From: Parabacteroides hominis
Lineage (GTDB): Bacteria > Bacteroidota > Bacteroidia > Bacteroidales > Tannerellaceae
Assembly (NCBI RefSeq): GCF_014287585.1
Contig: NZ_JACOOJ010000023.1
Coordinates: 20,436-84,435, forward strand
Length of the DNA: 64,000 nucleotides
Direction of reading: 5' to 3'
Below the pieces are notes generated by a model. It searched no databases and was not told where the DNA came from. It was given only the letters and a program-made list of their open reading frames with translations. How positions within the stretch are numbered: position 1 is the stretch's first letter; every line of letters begins with the position of its first letter. Below, one piece after another: positions 1 to 9,567 of this stretch. Both the position numbers and the translations under genes were made by a program.

Positions 1-450
1 TTGCACGATATAGAATTGCGACATGTCCGATTTCTTTTGCGGGTTGATGTCGTCGTTCTGGCGGGGAGCGGCCAATGCGCCCCGCTTGTTGAAGCGGTGG
101 GGCCGCATCTCCGGCATGATCTCCGAATTCCGGTCTCCGAAACCGCAACGGGCGCCGGCGGGGGCATTGCGCGAATCGGGAGCGCCGCCCTGCATCATAA
201 ATTCAGGGAGCACGCGTGTGAACAGCGTCCCGTCGTATTCGCCCCGTTTGGCACGTTCGATAAAGGTGCGGACGTGGTTGGGAACGTCGTCATACAGTTT
301 CGCTTTCAGGGTTCCGGCGCTCGTATTGATGGTGACTATTTTTGCAGGAACCTGTTCAGATGCGGATGTTACGGTGTCCGCATCGCTCTGTCCGAAGGCT
401 GGCGAGAGGCAGGCCAGCAAGCCTAATAAGATATAACAGCTCTTTCTCAT
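1..450 (-). CDS. Secreted cyclophilin-type peptidyl-prolyl isomerase (C-terminus outside window)
   Basis: Reading leftwards from the ATG at 450, the frame stays open for 150 codons to the window edge, so the 3' end is missing. Residues 1-20 form a signal peptide (MRKSCYILLGLLACLSPAFG), pointing to the periplasm or outer membrane. The cyclophilin core follows: TSAGTLKAKLYDD near 44, then YDGTLFTRV at 72-80 and EFMMQGGAPDS at 83-93, matching the family pattern YDGxxFxRV...FMxQGG, with Arg79 as the expected catalytic arginine. GALAAPR and SQFYIVQ near 124-150 match the later substrate-binding part. The enzyme catalyses cis-trans isomerisation of X-Pro bonds during folding of exported proteins. 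The usual histidine in FHRV is threonine here. It is divergent from the antiporter gene at 563. Confidence 0.85.
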   Translation of the reverse strand, partial: MRKSCYILLGLLACLSPAFGQSDADTVTSASEQVPAKIVTINTSAGTLKAKLYDDVPNHVRTFIERAKRGEYDGTLFTRVLPEFMMQGGAPDSRNAPAGARCGFGDRNSEIMPEMRPHRFNKRGALAAPRQNDDINPQKKSDMSQFYIVQ

Positions 451-487
451 CTTTTAAAATATTTGGTGGGTAAAGATAGTATTTATG

Positions 488-518
488 TTGTTAAACACAA
501 AGTAAATGGCTACCTTTG
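488..518 (+). promoter_or_regulatory. Bacteroidetes-type promoter of the antiporter gene
   Basis: TTG at 488-490 (-33 region) and TACCTTTG at 511-518 (-7 box, consensus TAnnTTTG) are separated by 20 bases. Transcription would start near 525 and give a leader of about 38 bases before the ATG at 563. Confidence 0.6.
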
Positions 519-562
519 CAGACTTTAAGGCAAATTTAAGATTATAAACTACACATGTTATT

Positions 563-2239
563 ATGAATTGGATTAATGATTTGTTATGGGGCGAAGGCAT
601 CGGCCACTCCATACTTCTGCTTTCCTTTGTGATCGCTGCGGGCATACAATTAGGAAAGATCAAGGTCTTCGGCGTTTCTTTGGGGATCACTCTTGTGTTG
701 TTTGTGGGGATCATTTTAGGGCATTTCGGTTTTACGATCAACCACAACGTGATTCACTTTTTTAAAGAGTTCGGATTGATACTTTTTGTCTATTCCGTGG
801 GTATGCAGGTCGGACCGGGTTTCTTCTCTTCTTTCAAACAGGGGGGGATAACGTTGAATATGCTGGCGTGCGGAATTGTGTTCTTAGGAGTCGTGACGGC
901 TGTCATTCTGCATTATGTGACCGGTATTCCGATGCCTACGATGGTCGGTATTTTGTCGGGTGCAGTCACGAATACACCGGGATTGGGTGCTGCCCAGCAG
1001 GCGTTTTCCGATATGCACGGAGTGTCTGACAATACGATTGCTTTGGGATATGCTGTTGCTTATCCGCTGGGTGTGATCGGTATTATCCTGTCCATTATCC
1101 TGATTAAGTATATTTTCCGTGTGAGTTTCGATAAGGAGAACGAACAGTTGAACAGCGAAGATTCTTCGCATACCAATGAGGCTAAACCTGTATCGCTGGT
1201 TGTGAAGAATCCGGCTATCTTTAACAAGACGGTTGCCGAATTGTCGAACCTGCTGGAACATCGTGACTTCGTTATCTCCCGCGTCTGGCGTGACAGCAAC
1301 AAGCAGATCGAGATCGCTTCCGCCAATACGGTCCTTCAGGAAAACGATAAAGTTTTTGTTATCACGACCGAGACGGATGCCGAGACAATCAAGACGTTTA
1401 TCGGTATCGAGATCGATATGGAGCGTAAGCAGTGGATCCGTATGGAGAGCCAGTTTGTCAACCGCCGTATCCTGATCACGAAGCCGGAACTGAACGGTAA
1501 GCGTCTGGGACAGTTGAAGCTGCGTAAATTATATGGTATCAACATCACCCGTATCAACCGTGCCGGTGTCGATCTGGTCGCCAAACCGGGGCTGACTTTG
1601 CAGGTGGGCGACCGTGTGAATGTGGTCGGTACCGAAACAGCGGTTTCCAATGTGGAAAAGGTTTTGGGCAACTCTATGAAACGCCTGAACGAACCGAACC
1701 TGATCACGATCTTCGTCGGTATTGCATTGGGTATCGTGTTAGGGAGCATTCCTATTACATTCCCTGGTATTCCGCAGCCTGTCAAGTTAGGCCTGGCGGG
1801 TGGTCCGTTGGTTGTGGCGATTCTGATCAGCCGCTTCGGCTATCATTATAAATTGATTACTTATACGACACAGAGTGCCAATTTGATGTTGCGAGAGATC
1901 GGTATTACGCTTTTCCTTGCTTGCGTGGGTATCAGTGCCGGTGACGGTTTTGTCGATACGATCGTGAATAATGGTGGTTTTGCCTGGATCGGCTACGGTT
2001 TCATCATTACGTTTGTGCCGTTGATGATCATCGGCTGTATCGGCCGTTATTTCTGCAAGGTCAACTACTTTACGTTGATGGGGCTTATTGCCGGCAGTAC
2101 GACCGACCCGCCTGCATTGGCTTATTCGAATGCAACAGCCGGAAACGATGCTCCGTCGGTAGGGTATGCAACGGTCTATCCGTTGACAATGTTTCTCCGG
2201 GTATTAACGGCGCAGTTGTTGATTCTGTTCTTTGCATAA
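563..2239 (+). CDS. YidE/YbjL/AspT-type putative antiporter with RCK_C domains
   Basis: This 558-residue inner-membrane protein has the architecture of the aspartate:alanine exchanger (AspT) family: five or so membrane helices (residues 10-185), a soluble middle with two TrkA-C (RCK_C) ligand-binding domains (about 205-370), and a second membrane half (about 380-558). The two halves carry the paired family motifs [13 protein letters not shown] (133-145) and [11 protein letters not shown] (about 518-528). Length is normal for the family. AspT itself swaps aspartate for alanine, but the substrate of the YidE branch is not established, so no substrate is assigned. It is a single-gene unit with its own promoter, followed by a hairpin at 2261-2288. 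Confidence 0.85.
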   Translation: MNWINDLLWGEGIGHSILLLSFVIAAGIQLGKIKVFGVSLGITLVLFVGIILGHFGFTINHNVIHFFKEFGLILFVYSVGMQVGPGFFSSFKQGGITLNMLACGIVFLGVVTAVILHYVTGIPMPTMVGILSGAVTNTPGLGAAQQAFSDMHGVSDNTIALGYAVAYPLGVIGIILSIILIKYIFRVSFDKENEQLNSEDSSHTNEAKPVSLVVKNPAIFNKTVAELSNLLEHRDFVISRVWRDSNKQIEIASANTVLQENDKVFVITTETDAETIKTFIGIEIDMERKQWIRMESQFVNRRILITKPELNGKRLGQLKLRKLYGINITRINRAGVDLVAKPGLTLQVGDRVNVVGTETAVSNVEKVLGNSMKRLNEPNLITIFVGIALGIVLGSIPITFPGIPQPVKLGLAGGPLVVAILISRFGYHYKLITYTTQSANLMLREIGITLFLACVGISAGDGFVDTIVNNGGFAWIGYGFIITFVPLMIIGCIGRYFCKVNYFTLMGLIAGSTTDPPALAYSNATAGNDAPSVGYATVYPLTMFLRVLTAQLLILFFA

Positions 2240-2260
2240 CAATATTTCAATGATCTTTCT

Positions 2261-2941
2261 GTTACTTTTCTCTTGAAAGAAAAGTAACCAAAAGTTCAAG
2301 GCCGAACCTGCTTCGCTACTCCGTTCCCTCCGTTCGCTGTCGCGTCTGAAACTCGCTTCGCTTGGGACAGCAGACGCTCCGTTCGCTCACTACGGTCTCT
2401 GCGCTTAACGCTCACCAGCTTAGGCCGTAGTTAGAGCCTGACGGCTCTTTAAGGATTGCCGATACCGCCTGCTCTTTTGCGATCCCGCATCAAGTGAGGC
2501 AAGCCTCGTGCCGCAGGCTCTCTTTTGCCGTCTGCTTCAGCAGACGGATAGATGATTGTTCCGGCTTTGCCGGTTCCTCTGTGGATTTTAACCCCTTTCA
2601 TTGATTGCATTAAAAGGGGTTAAAACCCACAGAGGAAGAGGCTTTGCCTCTAAATCCTTTTAAACCGTCTGCTGAAGCAGACGGCAAAAGATAGGCTGAT
2701 GGGCTTCGGGGATTGCCGATACCTATATAAAAGGCGGTATCGGCAATCCCAAGAGAAAGCGGAGCTTTCTAAGAAAGGCCTAAGCGGACAGGCGTAAAGC
2801 GGAGGGTGAAGGCGGAGCGGCAGGAGCCTGCGCTGTTTGAGCGAAGCGAGTTTCGCAGGCGACAGCGTAGCCTTTACCCGGAGTAGCCTGGACGGTTAAG
2901 CCTTGATCTTTTGGTTACTTTTGGATCAAGCCAAAAGTAAC
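2261..2941. repeat. Composite palindromic repeat, copy 1 (core 2522-2691)
   Basis: No gene is visible here. The segment is bounded by two hairpins with the same arms: GTTACTTTTCT/AGAAAAGTAAC at 2261-2288 and GTTACTTTTGG/CCAAAAGTAAC at 2914-2941. In the middle is a core of about 160 bases that recurs at 9801-9968 and 26006-26174. The core starts and ends with self-complementary CCGTCTGCTTCAGCAGACGG (2528-2547) and its inverse (2665-2684), and contains two smaller palindromes (CCGGCTTTGCCGG, AGAGGCTTTGCCTCT) and a central AACCCCTTT/AAAGGGGTT stem. The left flank (about 2297-2527) recurs inverted at 9969-10187, and the right flank resembles the left in inverse orientation, so the whole forms a very large imperfect inverted repeat. 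Confidence 0.85.
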
Positions 2942-3129
2942 AGATAAATCGGTATTTAACGGTTCAAATATTCTCATATTCGTACTTTTTATTTGTGGCA
3001 GAGCAGGAGGCTTATTGTGTAATACCGGTTCTTTGACAACAAAATACAATCTTTAATAATTGGCCTGAAATCCGGCTTTTTGAGGGTAAAAAAGACTCTC
3101 TCATCCTGAGGTGCGCAATTTTTTGCCAT

Positions 3130-3234
3130 GAAGACGGTCGTAATTGCCCTGAGGTGCGCAGTGTATATAGCATGACGACCGTGTTCATGGCGACGAAGAC
3201 GGTCGTAAAGGAAACGAGGACGGTCGTCATGGCG
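3130..3234. repeat. GACGGTCGT motif cluster in a gene-free stretch (2942-3475)
   Basis: GAAGACGGTCGT (3130-3141), GACGACCGTGTTCATGG (3174-3190), GACGAAGACGGTCGT (3192-3206) and GAGGACGGTCGTCATGGCG (3216-3234) are direct and inverted copies of one motif. A second cluster lies at 49341-49440. CCTGAGGTGCGCA also occurs twice (3106-3118 and 3148-3160). I see no convincing gene in 2942-3475: the small reading frames there are built from these repeats. Confidence 0.6.
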
Positions 3235-3475
3235 GGAAAGCCCCGGAATGGATTTAAGATATCCGGAAGATGGTCTCAACTTTTTTATTACAGGCGATTC
3301 TCCGTGAGTTCAGGTTTTCCACAATATCCGGTTTTTCTCCTGCCCCGATTACAAAGAGGCATCGTTTTTTCATTTTCTGCCTACGCCGTTTCTTCAATCG
3401 TTACCAATTCCAGTAAAAAGCCGGCAAAAAGTCAAATCAAAACGATCCGGGGTTTGACTCGAAATAGAATATGAG

Positions 3476-6400
3476 TCAATCTGGGGTTATTGTCGTTTTT
3501 TCCTGTTTTGTTTGTGTGCTGTCCGGTAAGGCCGGGCGCAGGGGGATCAAAGGATATTTCTTCCGGCGGCGGAAGATGTCGGAGAAGCGGGTAAAGTCTT
3601 TTTTGTACATGATGCCGACTCCTTGTGTCGTCAGGGCTTGCTTTAGAATCATATACATATCGTTGGCATGGTTGTAGGCCTTCAAGCGGATATCGCCGCT
3701 TGGCGTCAACAGATATTCGAGGTCGAACTCGCCGATGAAGGCATTTTTCTGGTTGTTTATCGTACTGTTCTTATATCCGAAGTTTCCGTTGAAGATAAGG
3801 CGGTTGTTCAGCAATTGGCTGGACAGCAGCATTTCTACTTCCGTATCTTCGATGCCGTCCTGGCTGGTCCGGATATTTGTACCGAGTTGCACTTTGTCGG
3901 TGAAGCTGTTCATGATACTGGATATCTGTGAGGAAAGAGCGGATGAGGCCACTGCGCTGAAATCGTTCGATTTATATTGTGCATTGTATTCCGGCGTATA
4001 GAATTTGTTCAAAACCAACAGATAAATGATTTGCCGGGTCATCATGTCTTCTGTATCGACCAAACTTTTGACCTGCCGTTGGAGCTCTTCGTTGGAACTC
4101 GGCAATTCAAGATCGAACGAGATAGTCGGATTCCGCAGCACACCGTCTAATTTCAATACACAATTGACCGGCGTATTGCGTCGGGAACTTTCGTATGTCA
4201 GGCTGGGGTCCAGGTCCTGTATGTTGGCTGTCACGTTATAGATGGCATTTACATTCATCGTTGCCTCGAAGGGATCTCCCCGGAAGTTGATAATGCTGCC
4301 ATCCCGTATCTTAAAGTTTTTATGGATGAGTTGTTGCAGGCTGAAATTATAGTTCCCTTGTACGATCCCGATGTTTCCATACATGCGCAAGTCGGTTTTC
4401 GTCCCGTACTGTATCTGGAGGCTTCCGTTGCAGTTTCCTGTTATTTTGTCGCCTGCGATCGGGTCCATGATCAGTTCGATATCGGCATCAGGGGTGACAT
4501 CGAGTAGGAAATTCATACGGAGTTCCGCCCCGTCGTCTTCGTTTTTGAAGATAAGAGGTTTAATGGAGTCGGCAGGCTGGGTAAGTGCCAGTTCGCGCAG
4601 TTCCTTTTTGTCGACGAAAGTAATAAAGTCGTATTCTGCCGCCGAAGAATTGTTCATGAAGTCGAGTTTGACGGATGTCTTGGGATCGCTTCGCATATTG
4701 ATGTCGAAGTTGATCAATTGCCCGTTCCCTTTTATGGAGGCTGTCCCGGTCCCGAAGACGGTTCCGAATATCAGCGGGTTCTGTTTCTGGGGCGCGTCGA
4801 ATACCAGCATATTGTTTGTCTGGACTCCTACGTCGAAACTGACATCCTTGAAATGCTTGTGATTGACGGTCAGGTTTACCTTTGCCGAGTTGCCGAACTT
4901 GTCATGCACCGTTACGTTACGCCCGATGATCGCTCCCGGAGTTAGGTGGATGGAGTCGGAAAAAGTATAGTAGGTGTTCAGATATTCGATACCCAGCCCG
5001 CCATCGAGCACGTAAGCGTCTCCCTCTACATTCAACGCTTTGAACGGCCCGTGCAGATGGACGTTGCCAAAACCGCGCCCTTGCATGTTCTTCGCTATGT
5101 TTTCGACGAAAGGCCGGAGGAAGGCGACGTCCAGATCGTTGGCTCCGAAGAAGAGCGACAGCCCGGCGTTTTTGCCGACGGGATATATGTAGCCGCTGAC
5201 ATCCGTCCAAGTCGTATCGTTCTTGTAGATACTGCCTAACATCAGAATGCCTTTTTGCTGGTCGTCCCATTCGCTGAAAAGGTTGAGGCGCCCTAATTGT
5301 ACCTGGTTGAACGAGAAGTTTTGTACTTCGAGGTCGGTGTTCAGCATCCGGCTGCCGTACAGGTCGGTGATGTTGAAGGTTCCGGTAGCTTTTCCGGCAA
5401 ATTGGAGCACCGGGATATTCAGGATGTCGAAGATGTAACTCAGCTCGACCTGTTTCAGGTCCAGCAACAGCGTATCGGCCGGATCTTTCGAAACCGTCCC
5501 TTCCATGTGGAGATATTCGGTTCCGTTGGAGACGGAAAAGTCTTGTATCCCGATCTTGCCGTCTGCAATGCTGATGGTAGACGGGGCGATGTGCCAGGTG
5601 GAATCGTTCAGGATCAGCGGGCTCTCGTTCAGCGAGATTTCCGTACGCAGTTTGGCCGGCCCTTTTTCCTGTTCTTCCTCGATGAAGAGGGTAGAGGCGG
5701 AGAGATCTGCTTTAAACAGGCGTTCTTTGTTGTTCGCCCAACCGATCTGCGTCTTTATCAGGTTGTCTTTTGCATCTACTTTCAGGTCCATGTAGTTGCG
5801 CAACCCTTTGGCATTGTAGTTGGTTACTTTGAGTTTCAGGTTTACCCTGTCTTCGGGATTGTCGCATGTCAGGTAACCGGATTCGAACATAGACTTGCCG
5901 ATGTTGAATTTAGGCAGGTAGGTCTCGAAGCGGAAGCGGTTGTACTGGTTGTTGTAATGCCCCGTGATACGTCCCTGGTTCAGCATCGTAAAAGGCAGTT
6001 TCAAGGTGTTGGATATGGCTTCCGTATTTTCGATAGTCAGCAAGAGAGAGAAGTTGTTTTCCATCACCTTCTGTTTCTTTTGCGTGACGTTGATCAGAGC
6101 CGGGACATATCCTTTTAGCGTTTGCATAAGGCTGGGGACGATCGTCGTAAAGGAGTAAGCACCCGTCACCTCGCCGTTCAGGACGTCGGAGGTAATGGTC
6201 AGATGGCGGTCCAGTGAATGGCCTGTAGCCTCCACCTTGAATTTTTTCAGGAAAAAGCTGTCCTGCTTGGTCTTGAAGGAGAGGCTGTCGAGCGTAATGC
6301 TCCCTTCCAGGTTGTCGATATTGTTTCCCGTGAAGTCGGCATTCAGCGAGCAGGAGATGTCCGGAGCCTCGTATTTATTTGTCAGATGAAGGCTGTCCGG

Positions 6401-8008
6401 CCGGAAATGTTCCAGACGCGAGGTGAAGTTGAACATGGAATTCTTGCCCTCGTGCAGGAACAACCCTTCGGCATACAGTTTGCCGTTCGGATCGTCGATG
6501 TCCAGCACACCGTTGAACCCGTTTTTCTTGAAGTTGCCTGAGAGGAGTATGTTCTCGTATTTGTAGCCCTTGTATTCTAACTCGTCTATATTTGCCTTGA
6601 TATTACCCGAAAACGACCCGTTGGCAGGACGGTGCGTGTCCAGCGTAAGGTCTAACTTGGCTGTCCCATACGGGTTACCGTCTGGAAAAAGCTCGTTCAG
6701 GTGCAGGGTGGAGGTGGAGAGGTGGCCCTTCAGGTAGGCGGCGATGTTCTTCTCCTTGTCGTTCCCGAATATCAGGTCGGTCTGGACGGAACCGATCGCC
6801 GACGAGAACTTGCCGAAAGCGACCAGGTTGTCGAAGAAACCGGAGATCTCGCCGGTAAAGTTGATCGTACCTAATTTGACGATCGCATCCGGCAGTTTGA
6901 CCGGACGATCGTTGAAGTTGTTAGCCAGGCCTGAAACCCCTTCGGTCGTGATATACATCTTGTTGACCTGTCCGAAGATATAGGCGTCTTCCGGGTGCGT
7001 GATCCCTTTCATCTCCATCTTGCCGATGAAAAGCATCTTGTCGCTGTATTTCAGTGTCAGCCGTTTCAGGTCGATATTGTTTATGTAGCCCGATGCCTCG
7101 GCCGAAAGTTCGATGGTCTCCGAGAAATTGCGGAATGCCGGGACGAAGGCGGAGAGGTCTTTCAGGCAAATTTGCGAAGGTGCGATATTCAGTTCGACGG
7201 GCGAATGATCCAGCAAATCGGACGCACTAACTGCTTCACGGGTATGGATATGGGCGCGGTCTATTTTAAGGTTCGTTTCAGGCAGCTTGATTTCAAAGTT
7301 GTTAATGATCGCGCTGTCCTTGTTGGCTACGATGTTGAGCGACAGTTTGTTCAGCGAAAAGCCCGAAGCCTCGTCGAAACTCATCTTCTTGATGTTGGCA
7401 TTGAGGCTGTCCTTGTTGAATGCCTTCATCGAGATCTTGGCACTTATGTTCCGGATGTCGATATGTTTGGCATTGAACTTTCCGGGAGTGGCGGCTGCAT
7501 TCTTCACATCGTAACGGAAGTTGCCGCGGCGTATCAGGATCGAGTTGAAGCGCAGGTCGATATTGGATTGCTTTTTCACCGTGTCTTTGCTGGCGAAAGC
7601 GTCGATGACGAATTGCAGGTTCAGCTTGTCCGCCGGCGTTTCTTTGCTCAGGCTGACGGAGAAACCGAACAGGCGGACTGTCGAGAACACGATCCTGCCG
7701 TTCAGCAAAGGCAGGATTTCGAAACCTGCCGACACATGGTTGGCATCGAACAGCACGGCTCCGCTCTCATCTTCGAGATACAGGTTTTCCAACACCAGGC
7801 GGTTGAACCACTCGATGTCTACATTCCCGATCCGTACGGGCACACCTAAACGGTTGGATAATTCTGTCGTTGCCGCATTTGCCACTTTTTGCTGCACATA
7901 AGGAATGCGCAACAAGATGGCTGGAGTCGCGTAGAATATCCAGAACAGGGTGAGCAGGGTGATGATTATGTATTTAAGTCCTTTGATATCTTTACTATAT
8001 TTAAGCAC
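3476..8008 (-). CDS. tamB: TamB-family translocation/assembly protein (AsmA-like, DUF490)
   Basis: At 1510 residues this is in the range of Bacteroidetes TamB-like proteins. One membrane anchor sits at residues 12-32 (YIIITLLTLFWIFYATPAIL), followed by a long periplasmic body of repetitive beta-strand segments with the alternating hydrophobic pattern of lipid-conducting groove proteins (TamB, AsmA, VPS13-like), and a C-terminal DUF490 region (about 1050-1480). TamB spans the periplasm and serves outer-membrane assembly or phospholipid transport; this role comes from the family. The start is GTG at 8008. No ATG lies in the first 40 codons, but a -7-like box (8008-8015, inverse of TAGTTTTG) overlaps this start, so the true start remains slightly uncertain. 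Divergent from tsaD, with 59 bases between. Confidence 0.85.
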   Translation of the reverse strand: MLKYSKDIKGLKYIIITLLTLFWIFYATPAILLRIPYVQQKVANAATTELSNRLGVPVRIGNVDIEWFNRLVLENLYLEDESGAVLFDANHVSAGFEILPLLNGRIVFSTVRLFGFSVSLSKETPADKLNLQFVIDAFASKDTVKKQSNIDLRFNSILIRRGNFRYDVKNAAATPGKFNAKHIDIRNISAKISMKAFNKDSLNANIKKMSFDEASGFSLNKLSLNIVANKDSAIINNFEIKLPETNLKIDRAHIHTREAVSASDLLDHSPVELNIAPSQICLKDLSAFVPAFRNFSETIELSAEASGYINNIDLKRLTLKYSDKMLFIGKMEMKGITHPEDAYIFGQVNKMYITTEGVSGLANNFNDRPVKLPDAIVKLGTINFTGEISGFFDNLVAFGKFSSAIGSVQTDLIFGNDKEKNIAAYLKGHLSTSTLHLNELFPDGNPYGTAKLDLTLDTHRPANGSFSGNIKANIDELEYKGYKYENILLSGNFKKNGFNGVLDIDDPNGKLYAEGLFLHEGKNSMFNFTSRLEHFRPDSLHLTNKYEAPDISCSLNADFTGNNIDNLEGSITLDSLSFKTKQDSFFLKKFKVEATGHSLDRHLTITSDVLNGEVTGAYSFTTIVPSLMQTLKGYVPALINVTQKKQKVMENNFSLLLTIENTEAISNTLKLPFTMLNQGRITGHYNNQYNRFRFETYLPKFNIGKSMFESGYLTCDNPEDRVNLKLKVTNYNAKGLRNYMDLKVDAKDNLIKTQIGWANNKERLFKADLSASTLFIEEEQEKGPAKLRTEISLNESPLILNDSTWHIAPSTISIADGKIGIQDFSVSNGTEYLHMEGTVSKDPADTLLLDLKQVELSYIFDILNIPVLQFAGKATGTFNITDLYGSRMLNTDLEVQNFSFNQVQLGRLNLFSEWDDQQKGILMLGSIYKNDTTWTDVSGYIYPVGKNAGLSLFFGANDLDVAFLRPFVENIAKNMQGRGFGNVHLHGPFKALNVEGDAYVLDGGLGIEYLNTYYTFSDSIHLTPGAIIGRNVTVHDKFGNSAKVNLTVNHKHFKDVSFDVGVQTNNMLVFDAPQKQNPLIFGTVFGTGTASIKGNGQLINFDINMRSDPKTSVKLDFMNNSSAAEYDFITFVDKKELRELALTQPADSIKPLIFKNEDDGAELRMNFLLDVTPDADIELIMDPIAGDKITGNCNGSLQIQYGTKTDLRMYGNIGIVQGNYNFSLQQLIHKNFKIRDGSIINFRGDPFEATMNVNAIYNVTANIQDLDPSLTYESSRRNTPVNCVLKLDGVLRNPTISFDLELPSSNEELQRQVKSLVDTEDMMTRQIIYLLVLNKFYTPEYNAQYKSNDFSAVASSALSSQISSIMNSFTDKVQLGTNIRTSQDGIEDTEVEMLLSSQLLNNRLIFNGNFGYKNSTINNQKNAFIGEFDLEYLLTPSGDIRLKAYNHANDMYMILKQALTTQGVGIMYKKDFTRFSDIFRRRKKYPLIPLRPALPDSTQTKQEKTTITPD

Positions 8009-8067
8009 AAAACTACAACAATATCCCGATAGATTTCGTTAATTTGCACAAAAATTGAAACGAAGAT

Positions 8068-9096
8068 ATGAGTGTGACAATATTAGGAATCGAATCATCG
8101 TGCGATGATACTTCCTCCTCTGTAATACGCGACGGCGTGATGCTGTCGAATGTAATTGCCAGTCAGGCTGTTCACGAAGCCTATGGCGGTGTTGTTCCCG
8201 AACTGGCTTCCCGCGCACATCAACAGAACATTATCCCGGTGGTTGCTGAAGCGATCAAGCGTGCCGGTATCGATAAATCCGAACTAAGTGCCGTTGCTTT
8301 CACCCGGGGACCGGGCTTGATGGGGTCGTTGCTGGTCGGAACTTCCTTTGCCAAAGGCTTATCCGCATCGCTTAATATCCCGATGATCGAGATCAACCAC
8401 TTGCAGGCGCACGTGCTGGCTCATTTTATCAAGGAGACGCCGGAAGACGATCATGCCCCTTCGTTCCCGTTCCTTTGCCTCTTGGTTTCGGGTGGAAACT
8501 CGCAGATCATCAAGGTGAATGCTTACAACGATATGGAAGTGATCGGGCAGACGATCGACGACGCCGCCGGTGAAGCGTTCGACAAATGCGCGAAGGTGAT
8601 GGGCTTGGGTTATCCCGGCGGTCCTGTCGTGAACCGCCTTGCCAACGAAGGGAATCCGAAGGCTTTTACATTCAGCAAGCCGCATATCCCCGGTTACGAC
8701 TATAGTTTCAGCGGATTGAAAACCTCTTTCCTTTATACCCTGCGCGATCAGTTGCAGGAGGACCCTGATTTCATCGAAAAGAACAAGCAGGATCTTTGTG
8801 CGTCCTTGCAGGCAACCGTTATCGACATCCTGATGAACAAATTGCGCCGGGCGGCGAAAGATCTGAACATTAAGGAGGTGGCCGTTGCCGGTGGCGTATC
8901 GGCTAATTCCGGCCTTCGGGATGCTTTCCTCGACCATGCGAAGCGTTTCGGCTGGAAGGTGCATATCCCGAAGTTCTCTTTCACGACAGACAATGCGGCG
9001 ATGGTGGCCATTACCGGATATTATAAGTATTTGGATAAGCAGTTCTGCCCGATGGATGCCGTACCGTTCTCCCGGGTGCTTAATAAGTTGGGGTGA
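8068..9096 (+). CDS. tsaD: tRNA N6-adenosine threonylcarbamoyltransferase TsaD
   Basis: TsaD transfers the threonylcarbamoyl group from threonylcarbamoyl-AMP to A37 of ANN-decoding tRNAs, acting with TsaB and TsaE in the cytoplasm. The 342-residue length is typical. The ASKHA nucleotide fold shows ESSCDDTSSSV (9-19), the PELASRAHQQN signature (44-54), metal ligands His111 and His115 in NHLQAHVLAH, SGGNSQ (141-146), and a final TTDNAAMVA with the third metal ligand Asp. The stop codon overlaps the start of pncC by one base (TGATG), so the two are probably co-translated. Confidence 0.96.
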   Translation: MSVTILGIESSCDDTSSSVIRDGVMLSNVIASQAVHEAYGGVVPELASRAHQQNIIPVVAEAIKRAGIDKSELSAVAFTRGPGLMGSLLVGTSFAKGLSASLNIPMIEINHLQAHVLAHFIKETPEDDHAPSFPFLCLLVSGGNSQIIKVNAYNDMEVIGQTIDDAAGEAFDKCAKVMGLGYPGGPVVNRLANEGNPKAFTFSKPHIPGYDYSFSGLKTSFLYTLRDQLQEDPDFIEKNKQDLCASLQATVIDILMNKLRRAAKDLNIKEVAVAGGVSANSGLRDAFLDHAKRFGWKVHIPKFSFTTDNAAMVAITGYYKYLDKQFCPMDAVPFSRVLNKLG

Positions 9097-9566
9097 TGAA
9101 TATCGAGAATGAAATAGGAGAAATGCTCCGTTCCCGCCACCTGCTGATGGGAACGGCTGAAAGCTGCACGGGCGGATATATCGCCCATCTGATTACACGT
9201 GTGGCAGGTAGTTCCGAATATTTTAGCGGGGGTGTCGTATCCTACAGCAATGAAGTAAAACATCATGTGTTAGGTGTTTCGGCAGAGAGCCTGGCCCGGT
9301 ATGGGGCGGTCAGCCGCCCGGTGGTGGAGCAGATGGCGTTGGGCGCTATCCATACGTTGGGTTGCGATTGTGCGGTTGCCACTTCCGGCATTGCCGGCCC
9401 CGGTGGCGGGACTCCCGAAAAACCGGTTGGAACGGTCTGGATCGCCGCCGCCCTCAAAGAAAAGGTCGTATCCGAATGCCATCATTTCGGAACGGAACGG
9501 GAAGAGAATATCCGCCTGGCGGCGGGGACGGCGTTGGAGATGTTGAAGAAATTGCTACAGGGATGA
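9096..9566 (+). CDS. pncC: CinA C-terminal domain protein, nicotinamide-nucleotide amidase PncC
   Basis: The 156-residue protein is a stand-alone CinA C-terminal domain. In characterised members this domain deamidates nicotinamide mononucleotide to nicotinate mononucleotide, recycling pyridine nucleotides. Family hallmarks are TAESCTGGYIAHLITRVAGSS (about 19-39), with the catalytic serine in ESCTGG, and SGIAGPGGGTPEKPVGTVW (about 99-117). A GTG three bases upstream is in frame, but the ATG at 9096, overlapping the tsaD stop, is the better start. There is no N-terminal CinA domain, so this is the short form. It converges on the small gene at 9568 with only one base between the stop codons. Confidence 0.9.
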   Translation: MNIENEIGEMLRSRHLLMGTAESCTGGYIAHLITRVAGSSEYFSGGVVSYSNEVKHHVLGVSAESLARYGAVSRPVVEQMALGAIHTLGCDCAVATSGIAGPGGGTPEKPVGTVWIAAALKEKVVSECHHFGTEREENIRLAAGTALEMLKKLLQG

Positions 9567-9567
9567 T

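Noticed and set aside
1..436. Two plus-strand frames at the window start
   Set aside because: They are antisense to the cyclophilin gene, whose signal peptide and core motifs are clear.
5297..7849. Long plus-strand frames opposite tamB (5297-6118, 6995-7849)
   Set aside because: They are complements of the TamB coding frame, with no recognisable domains and no start signals.
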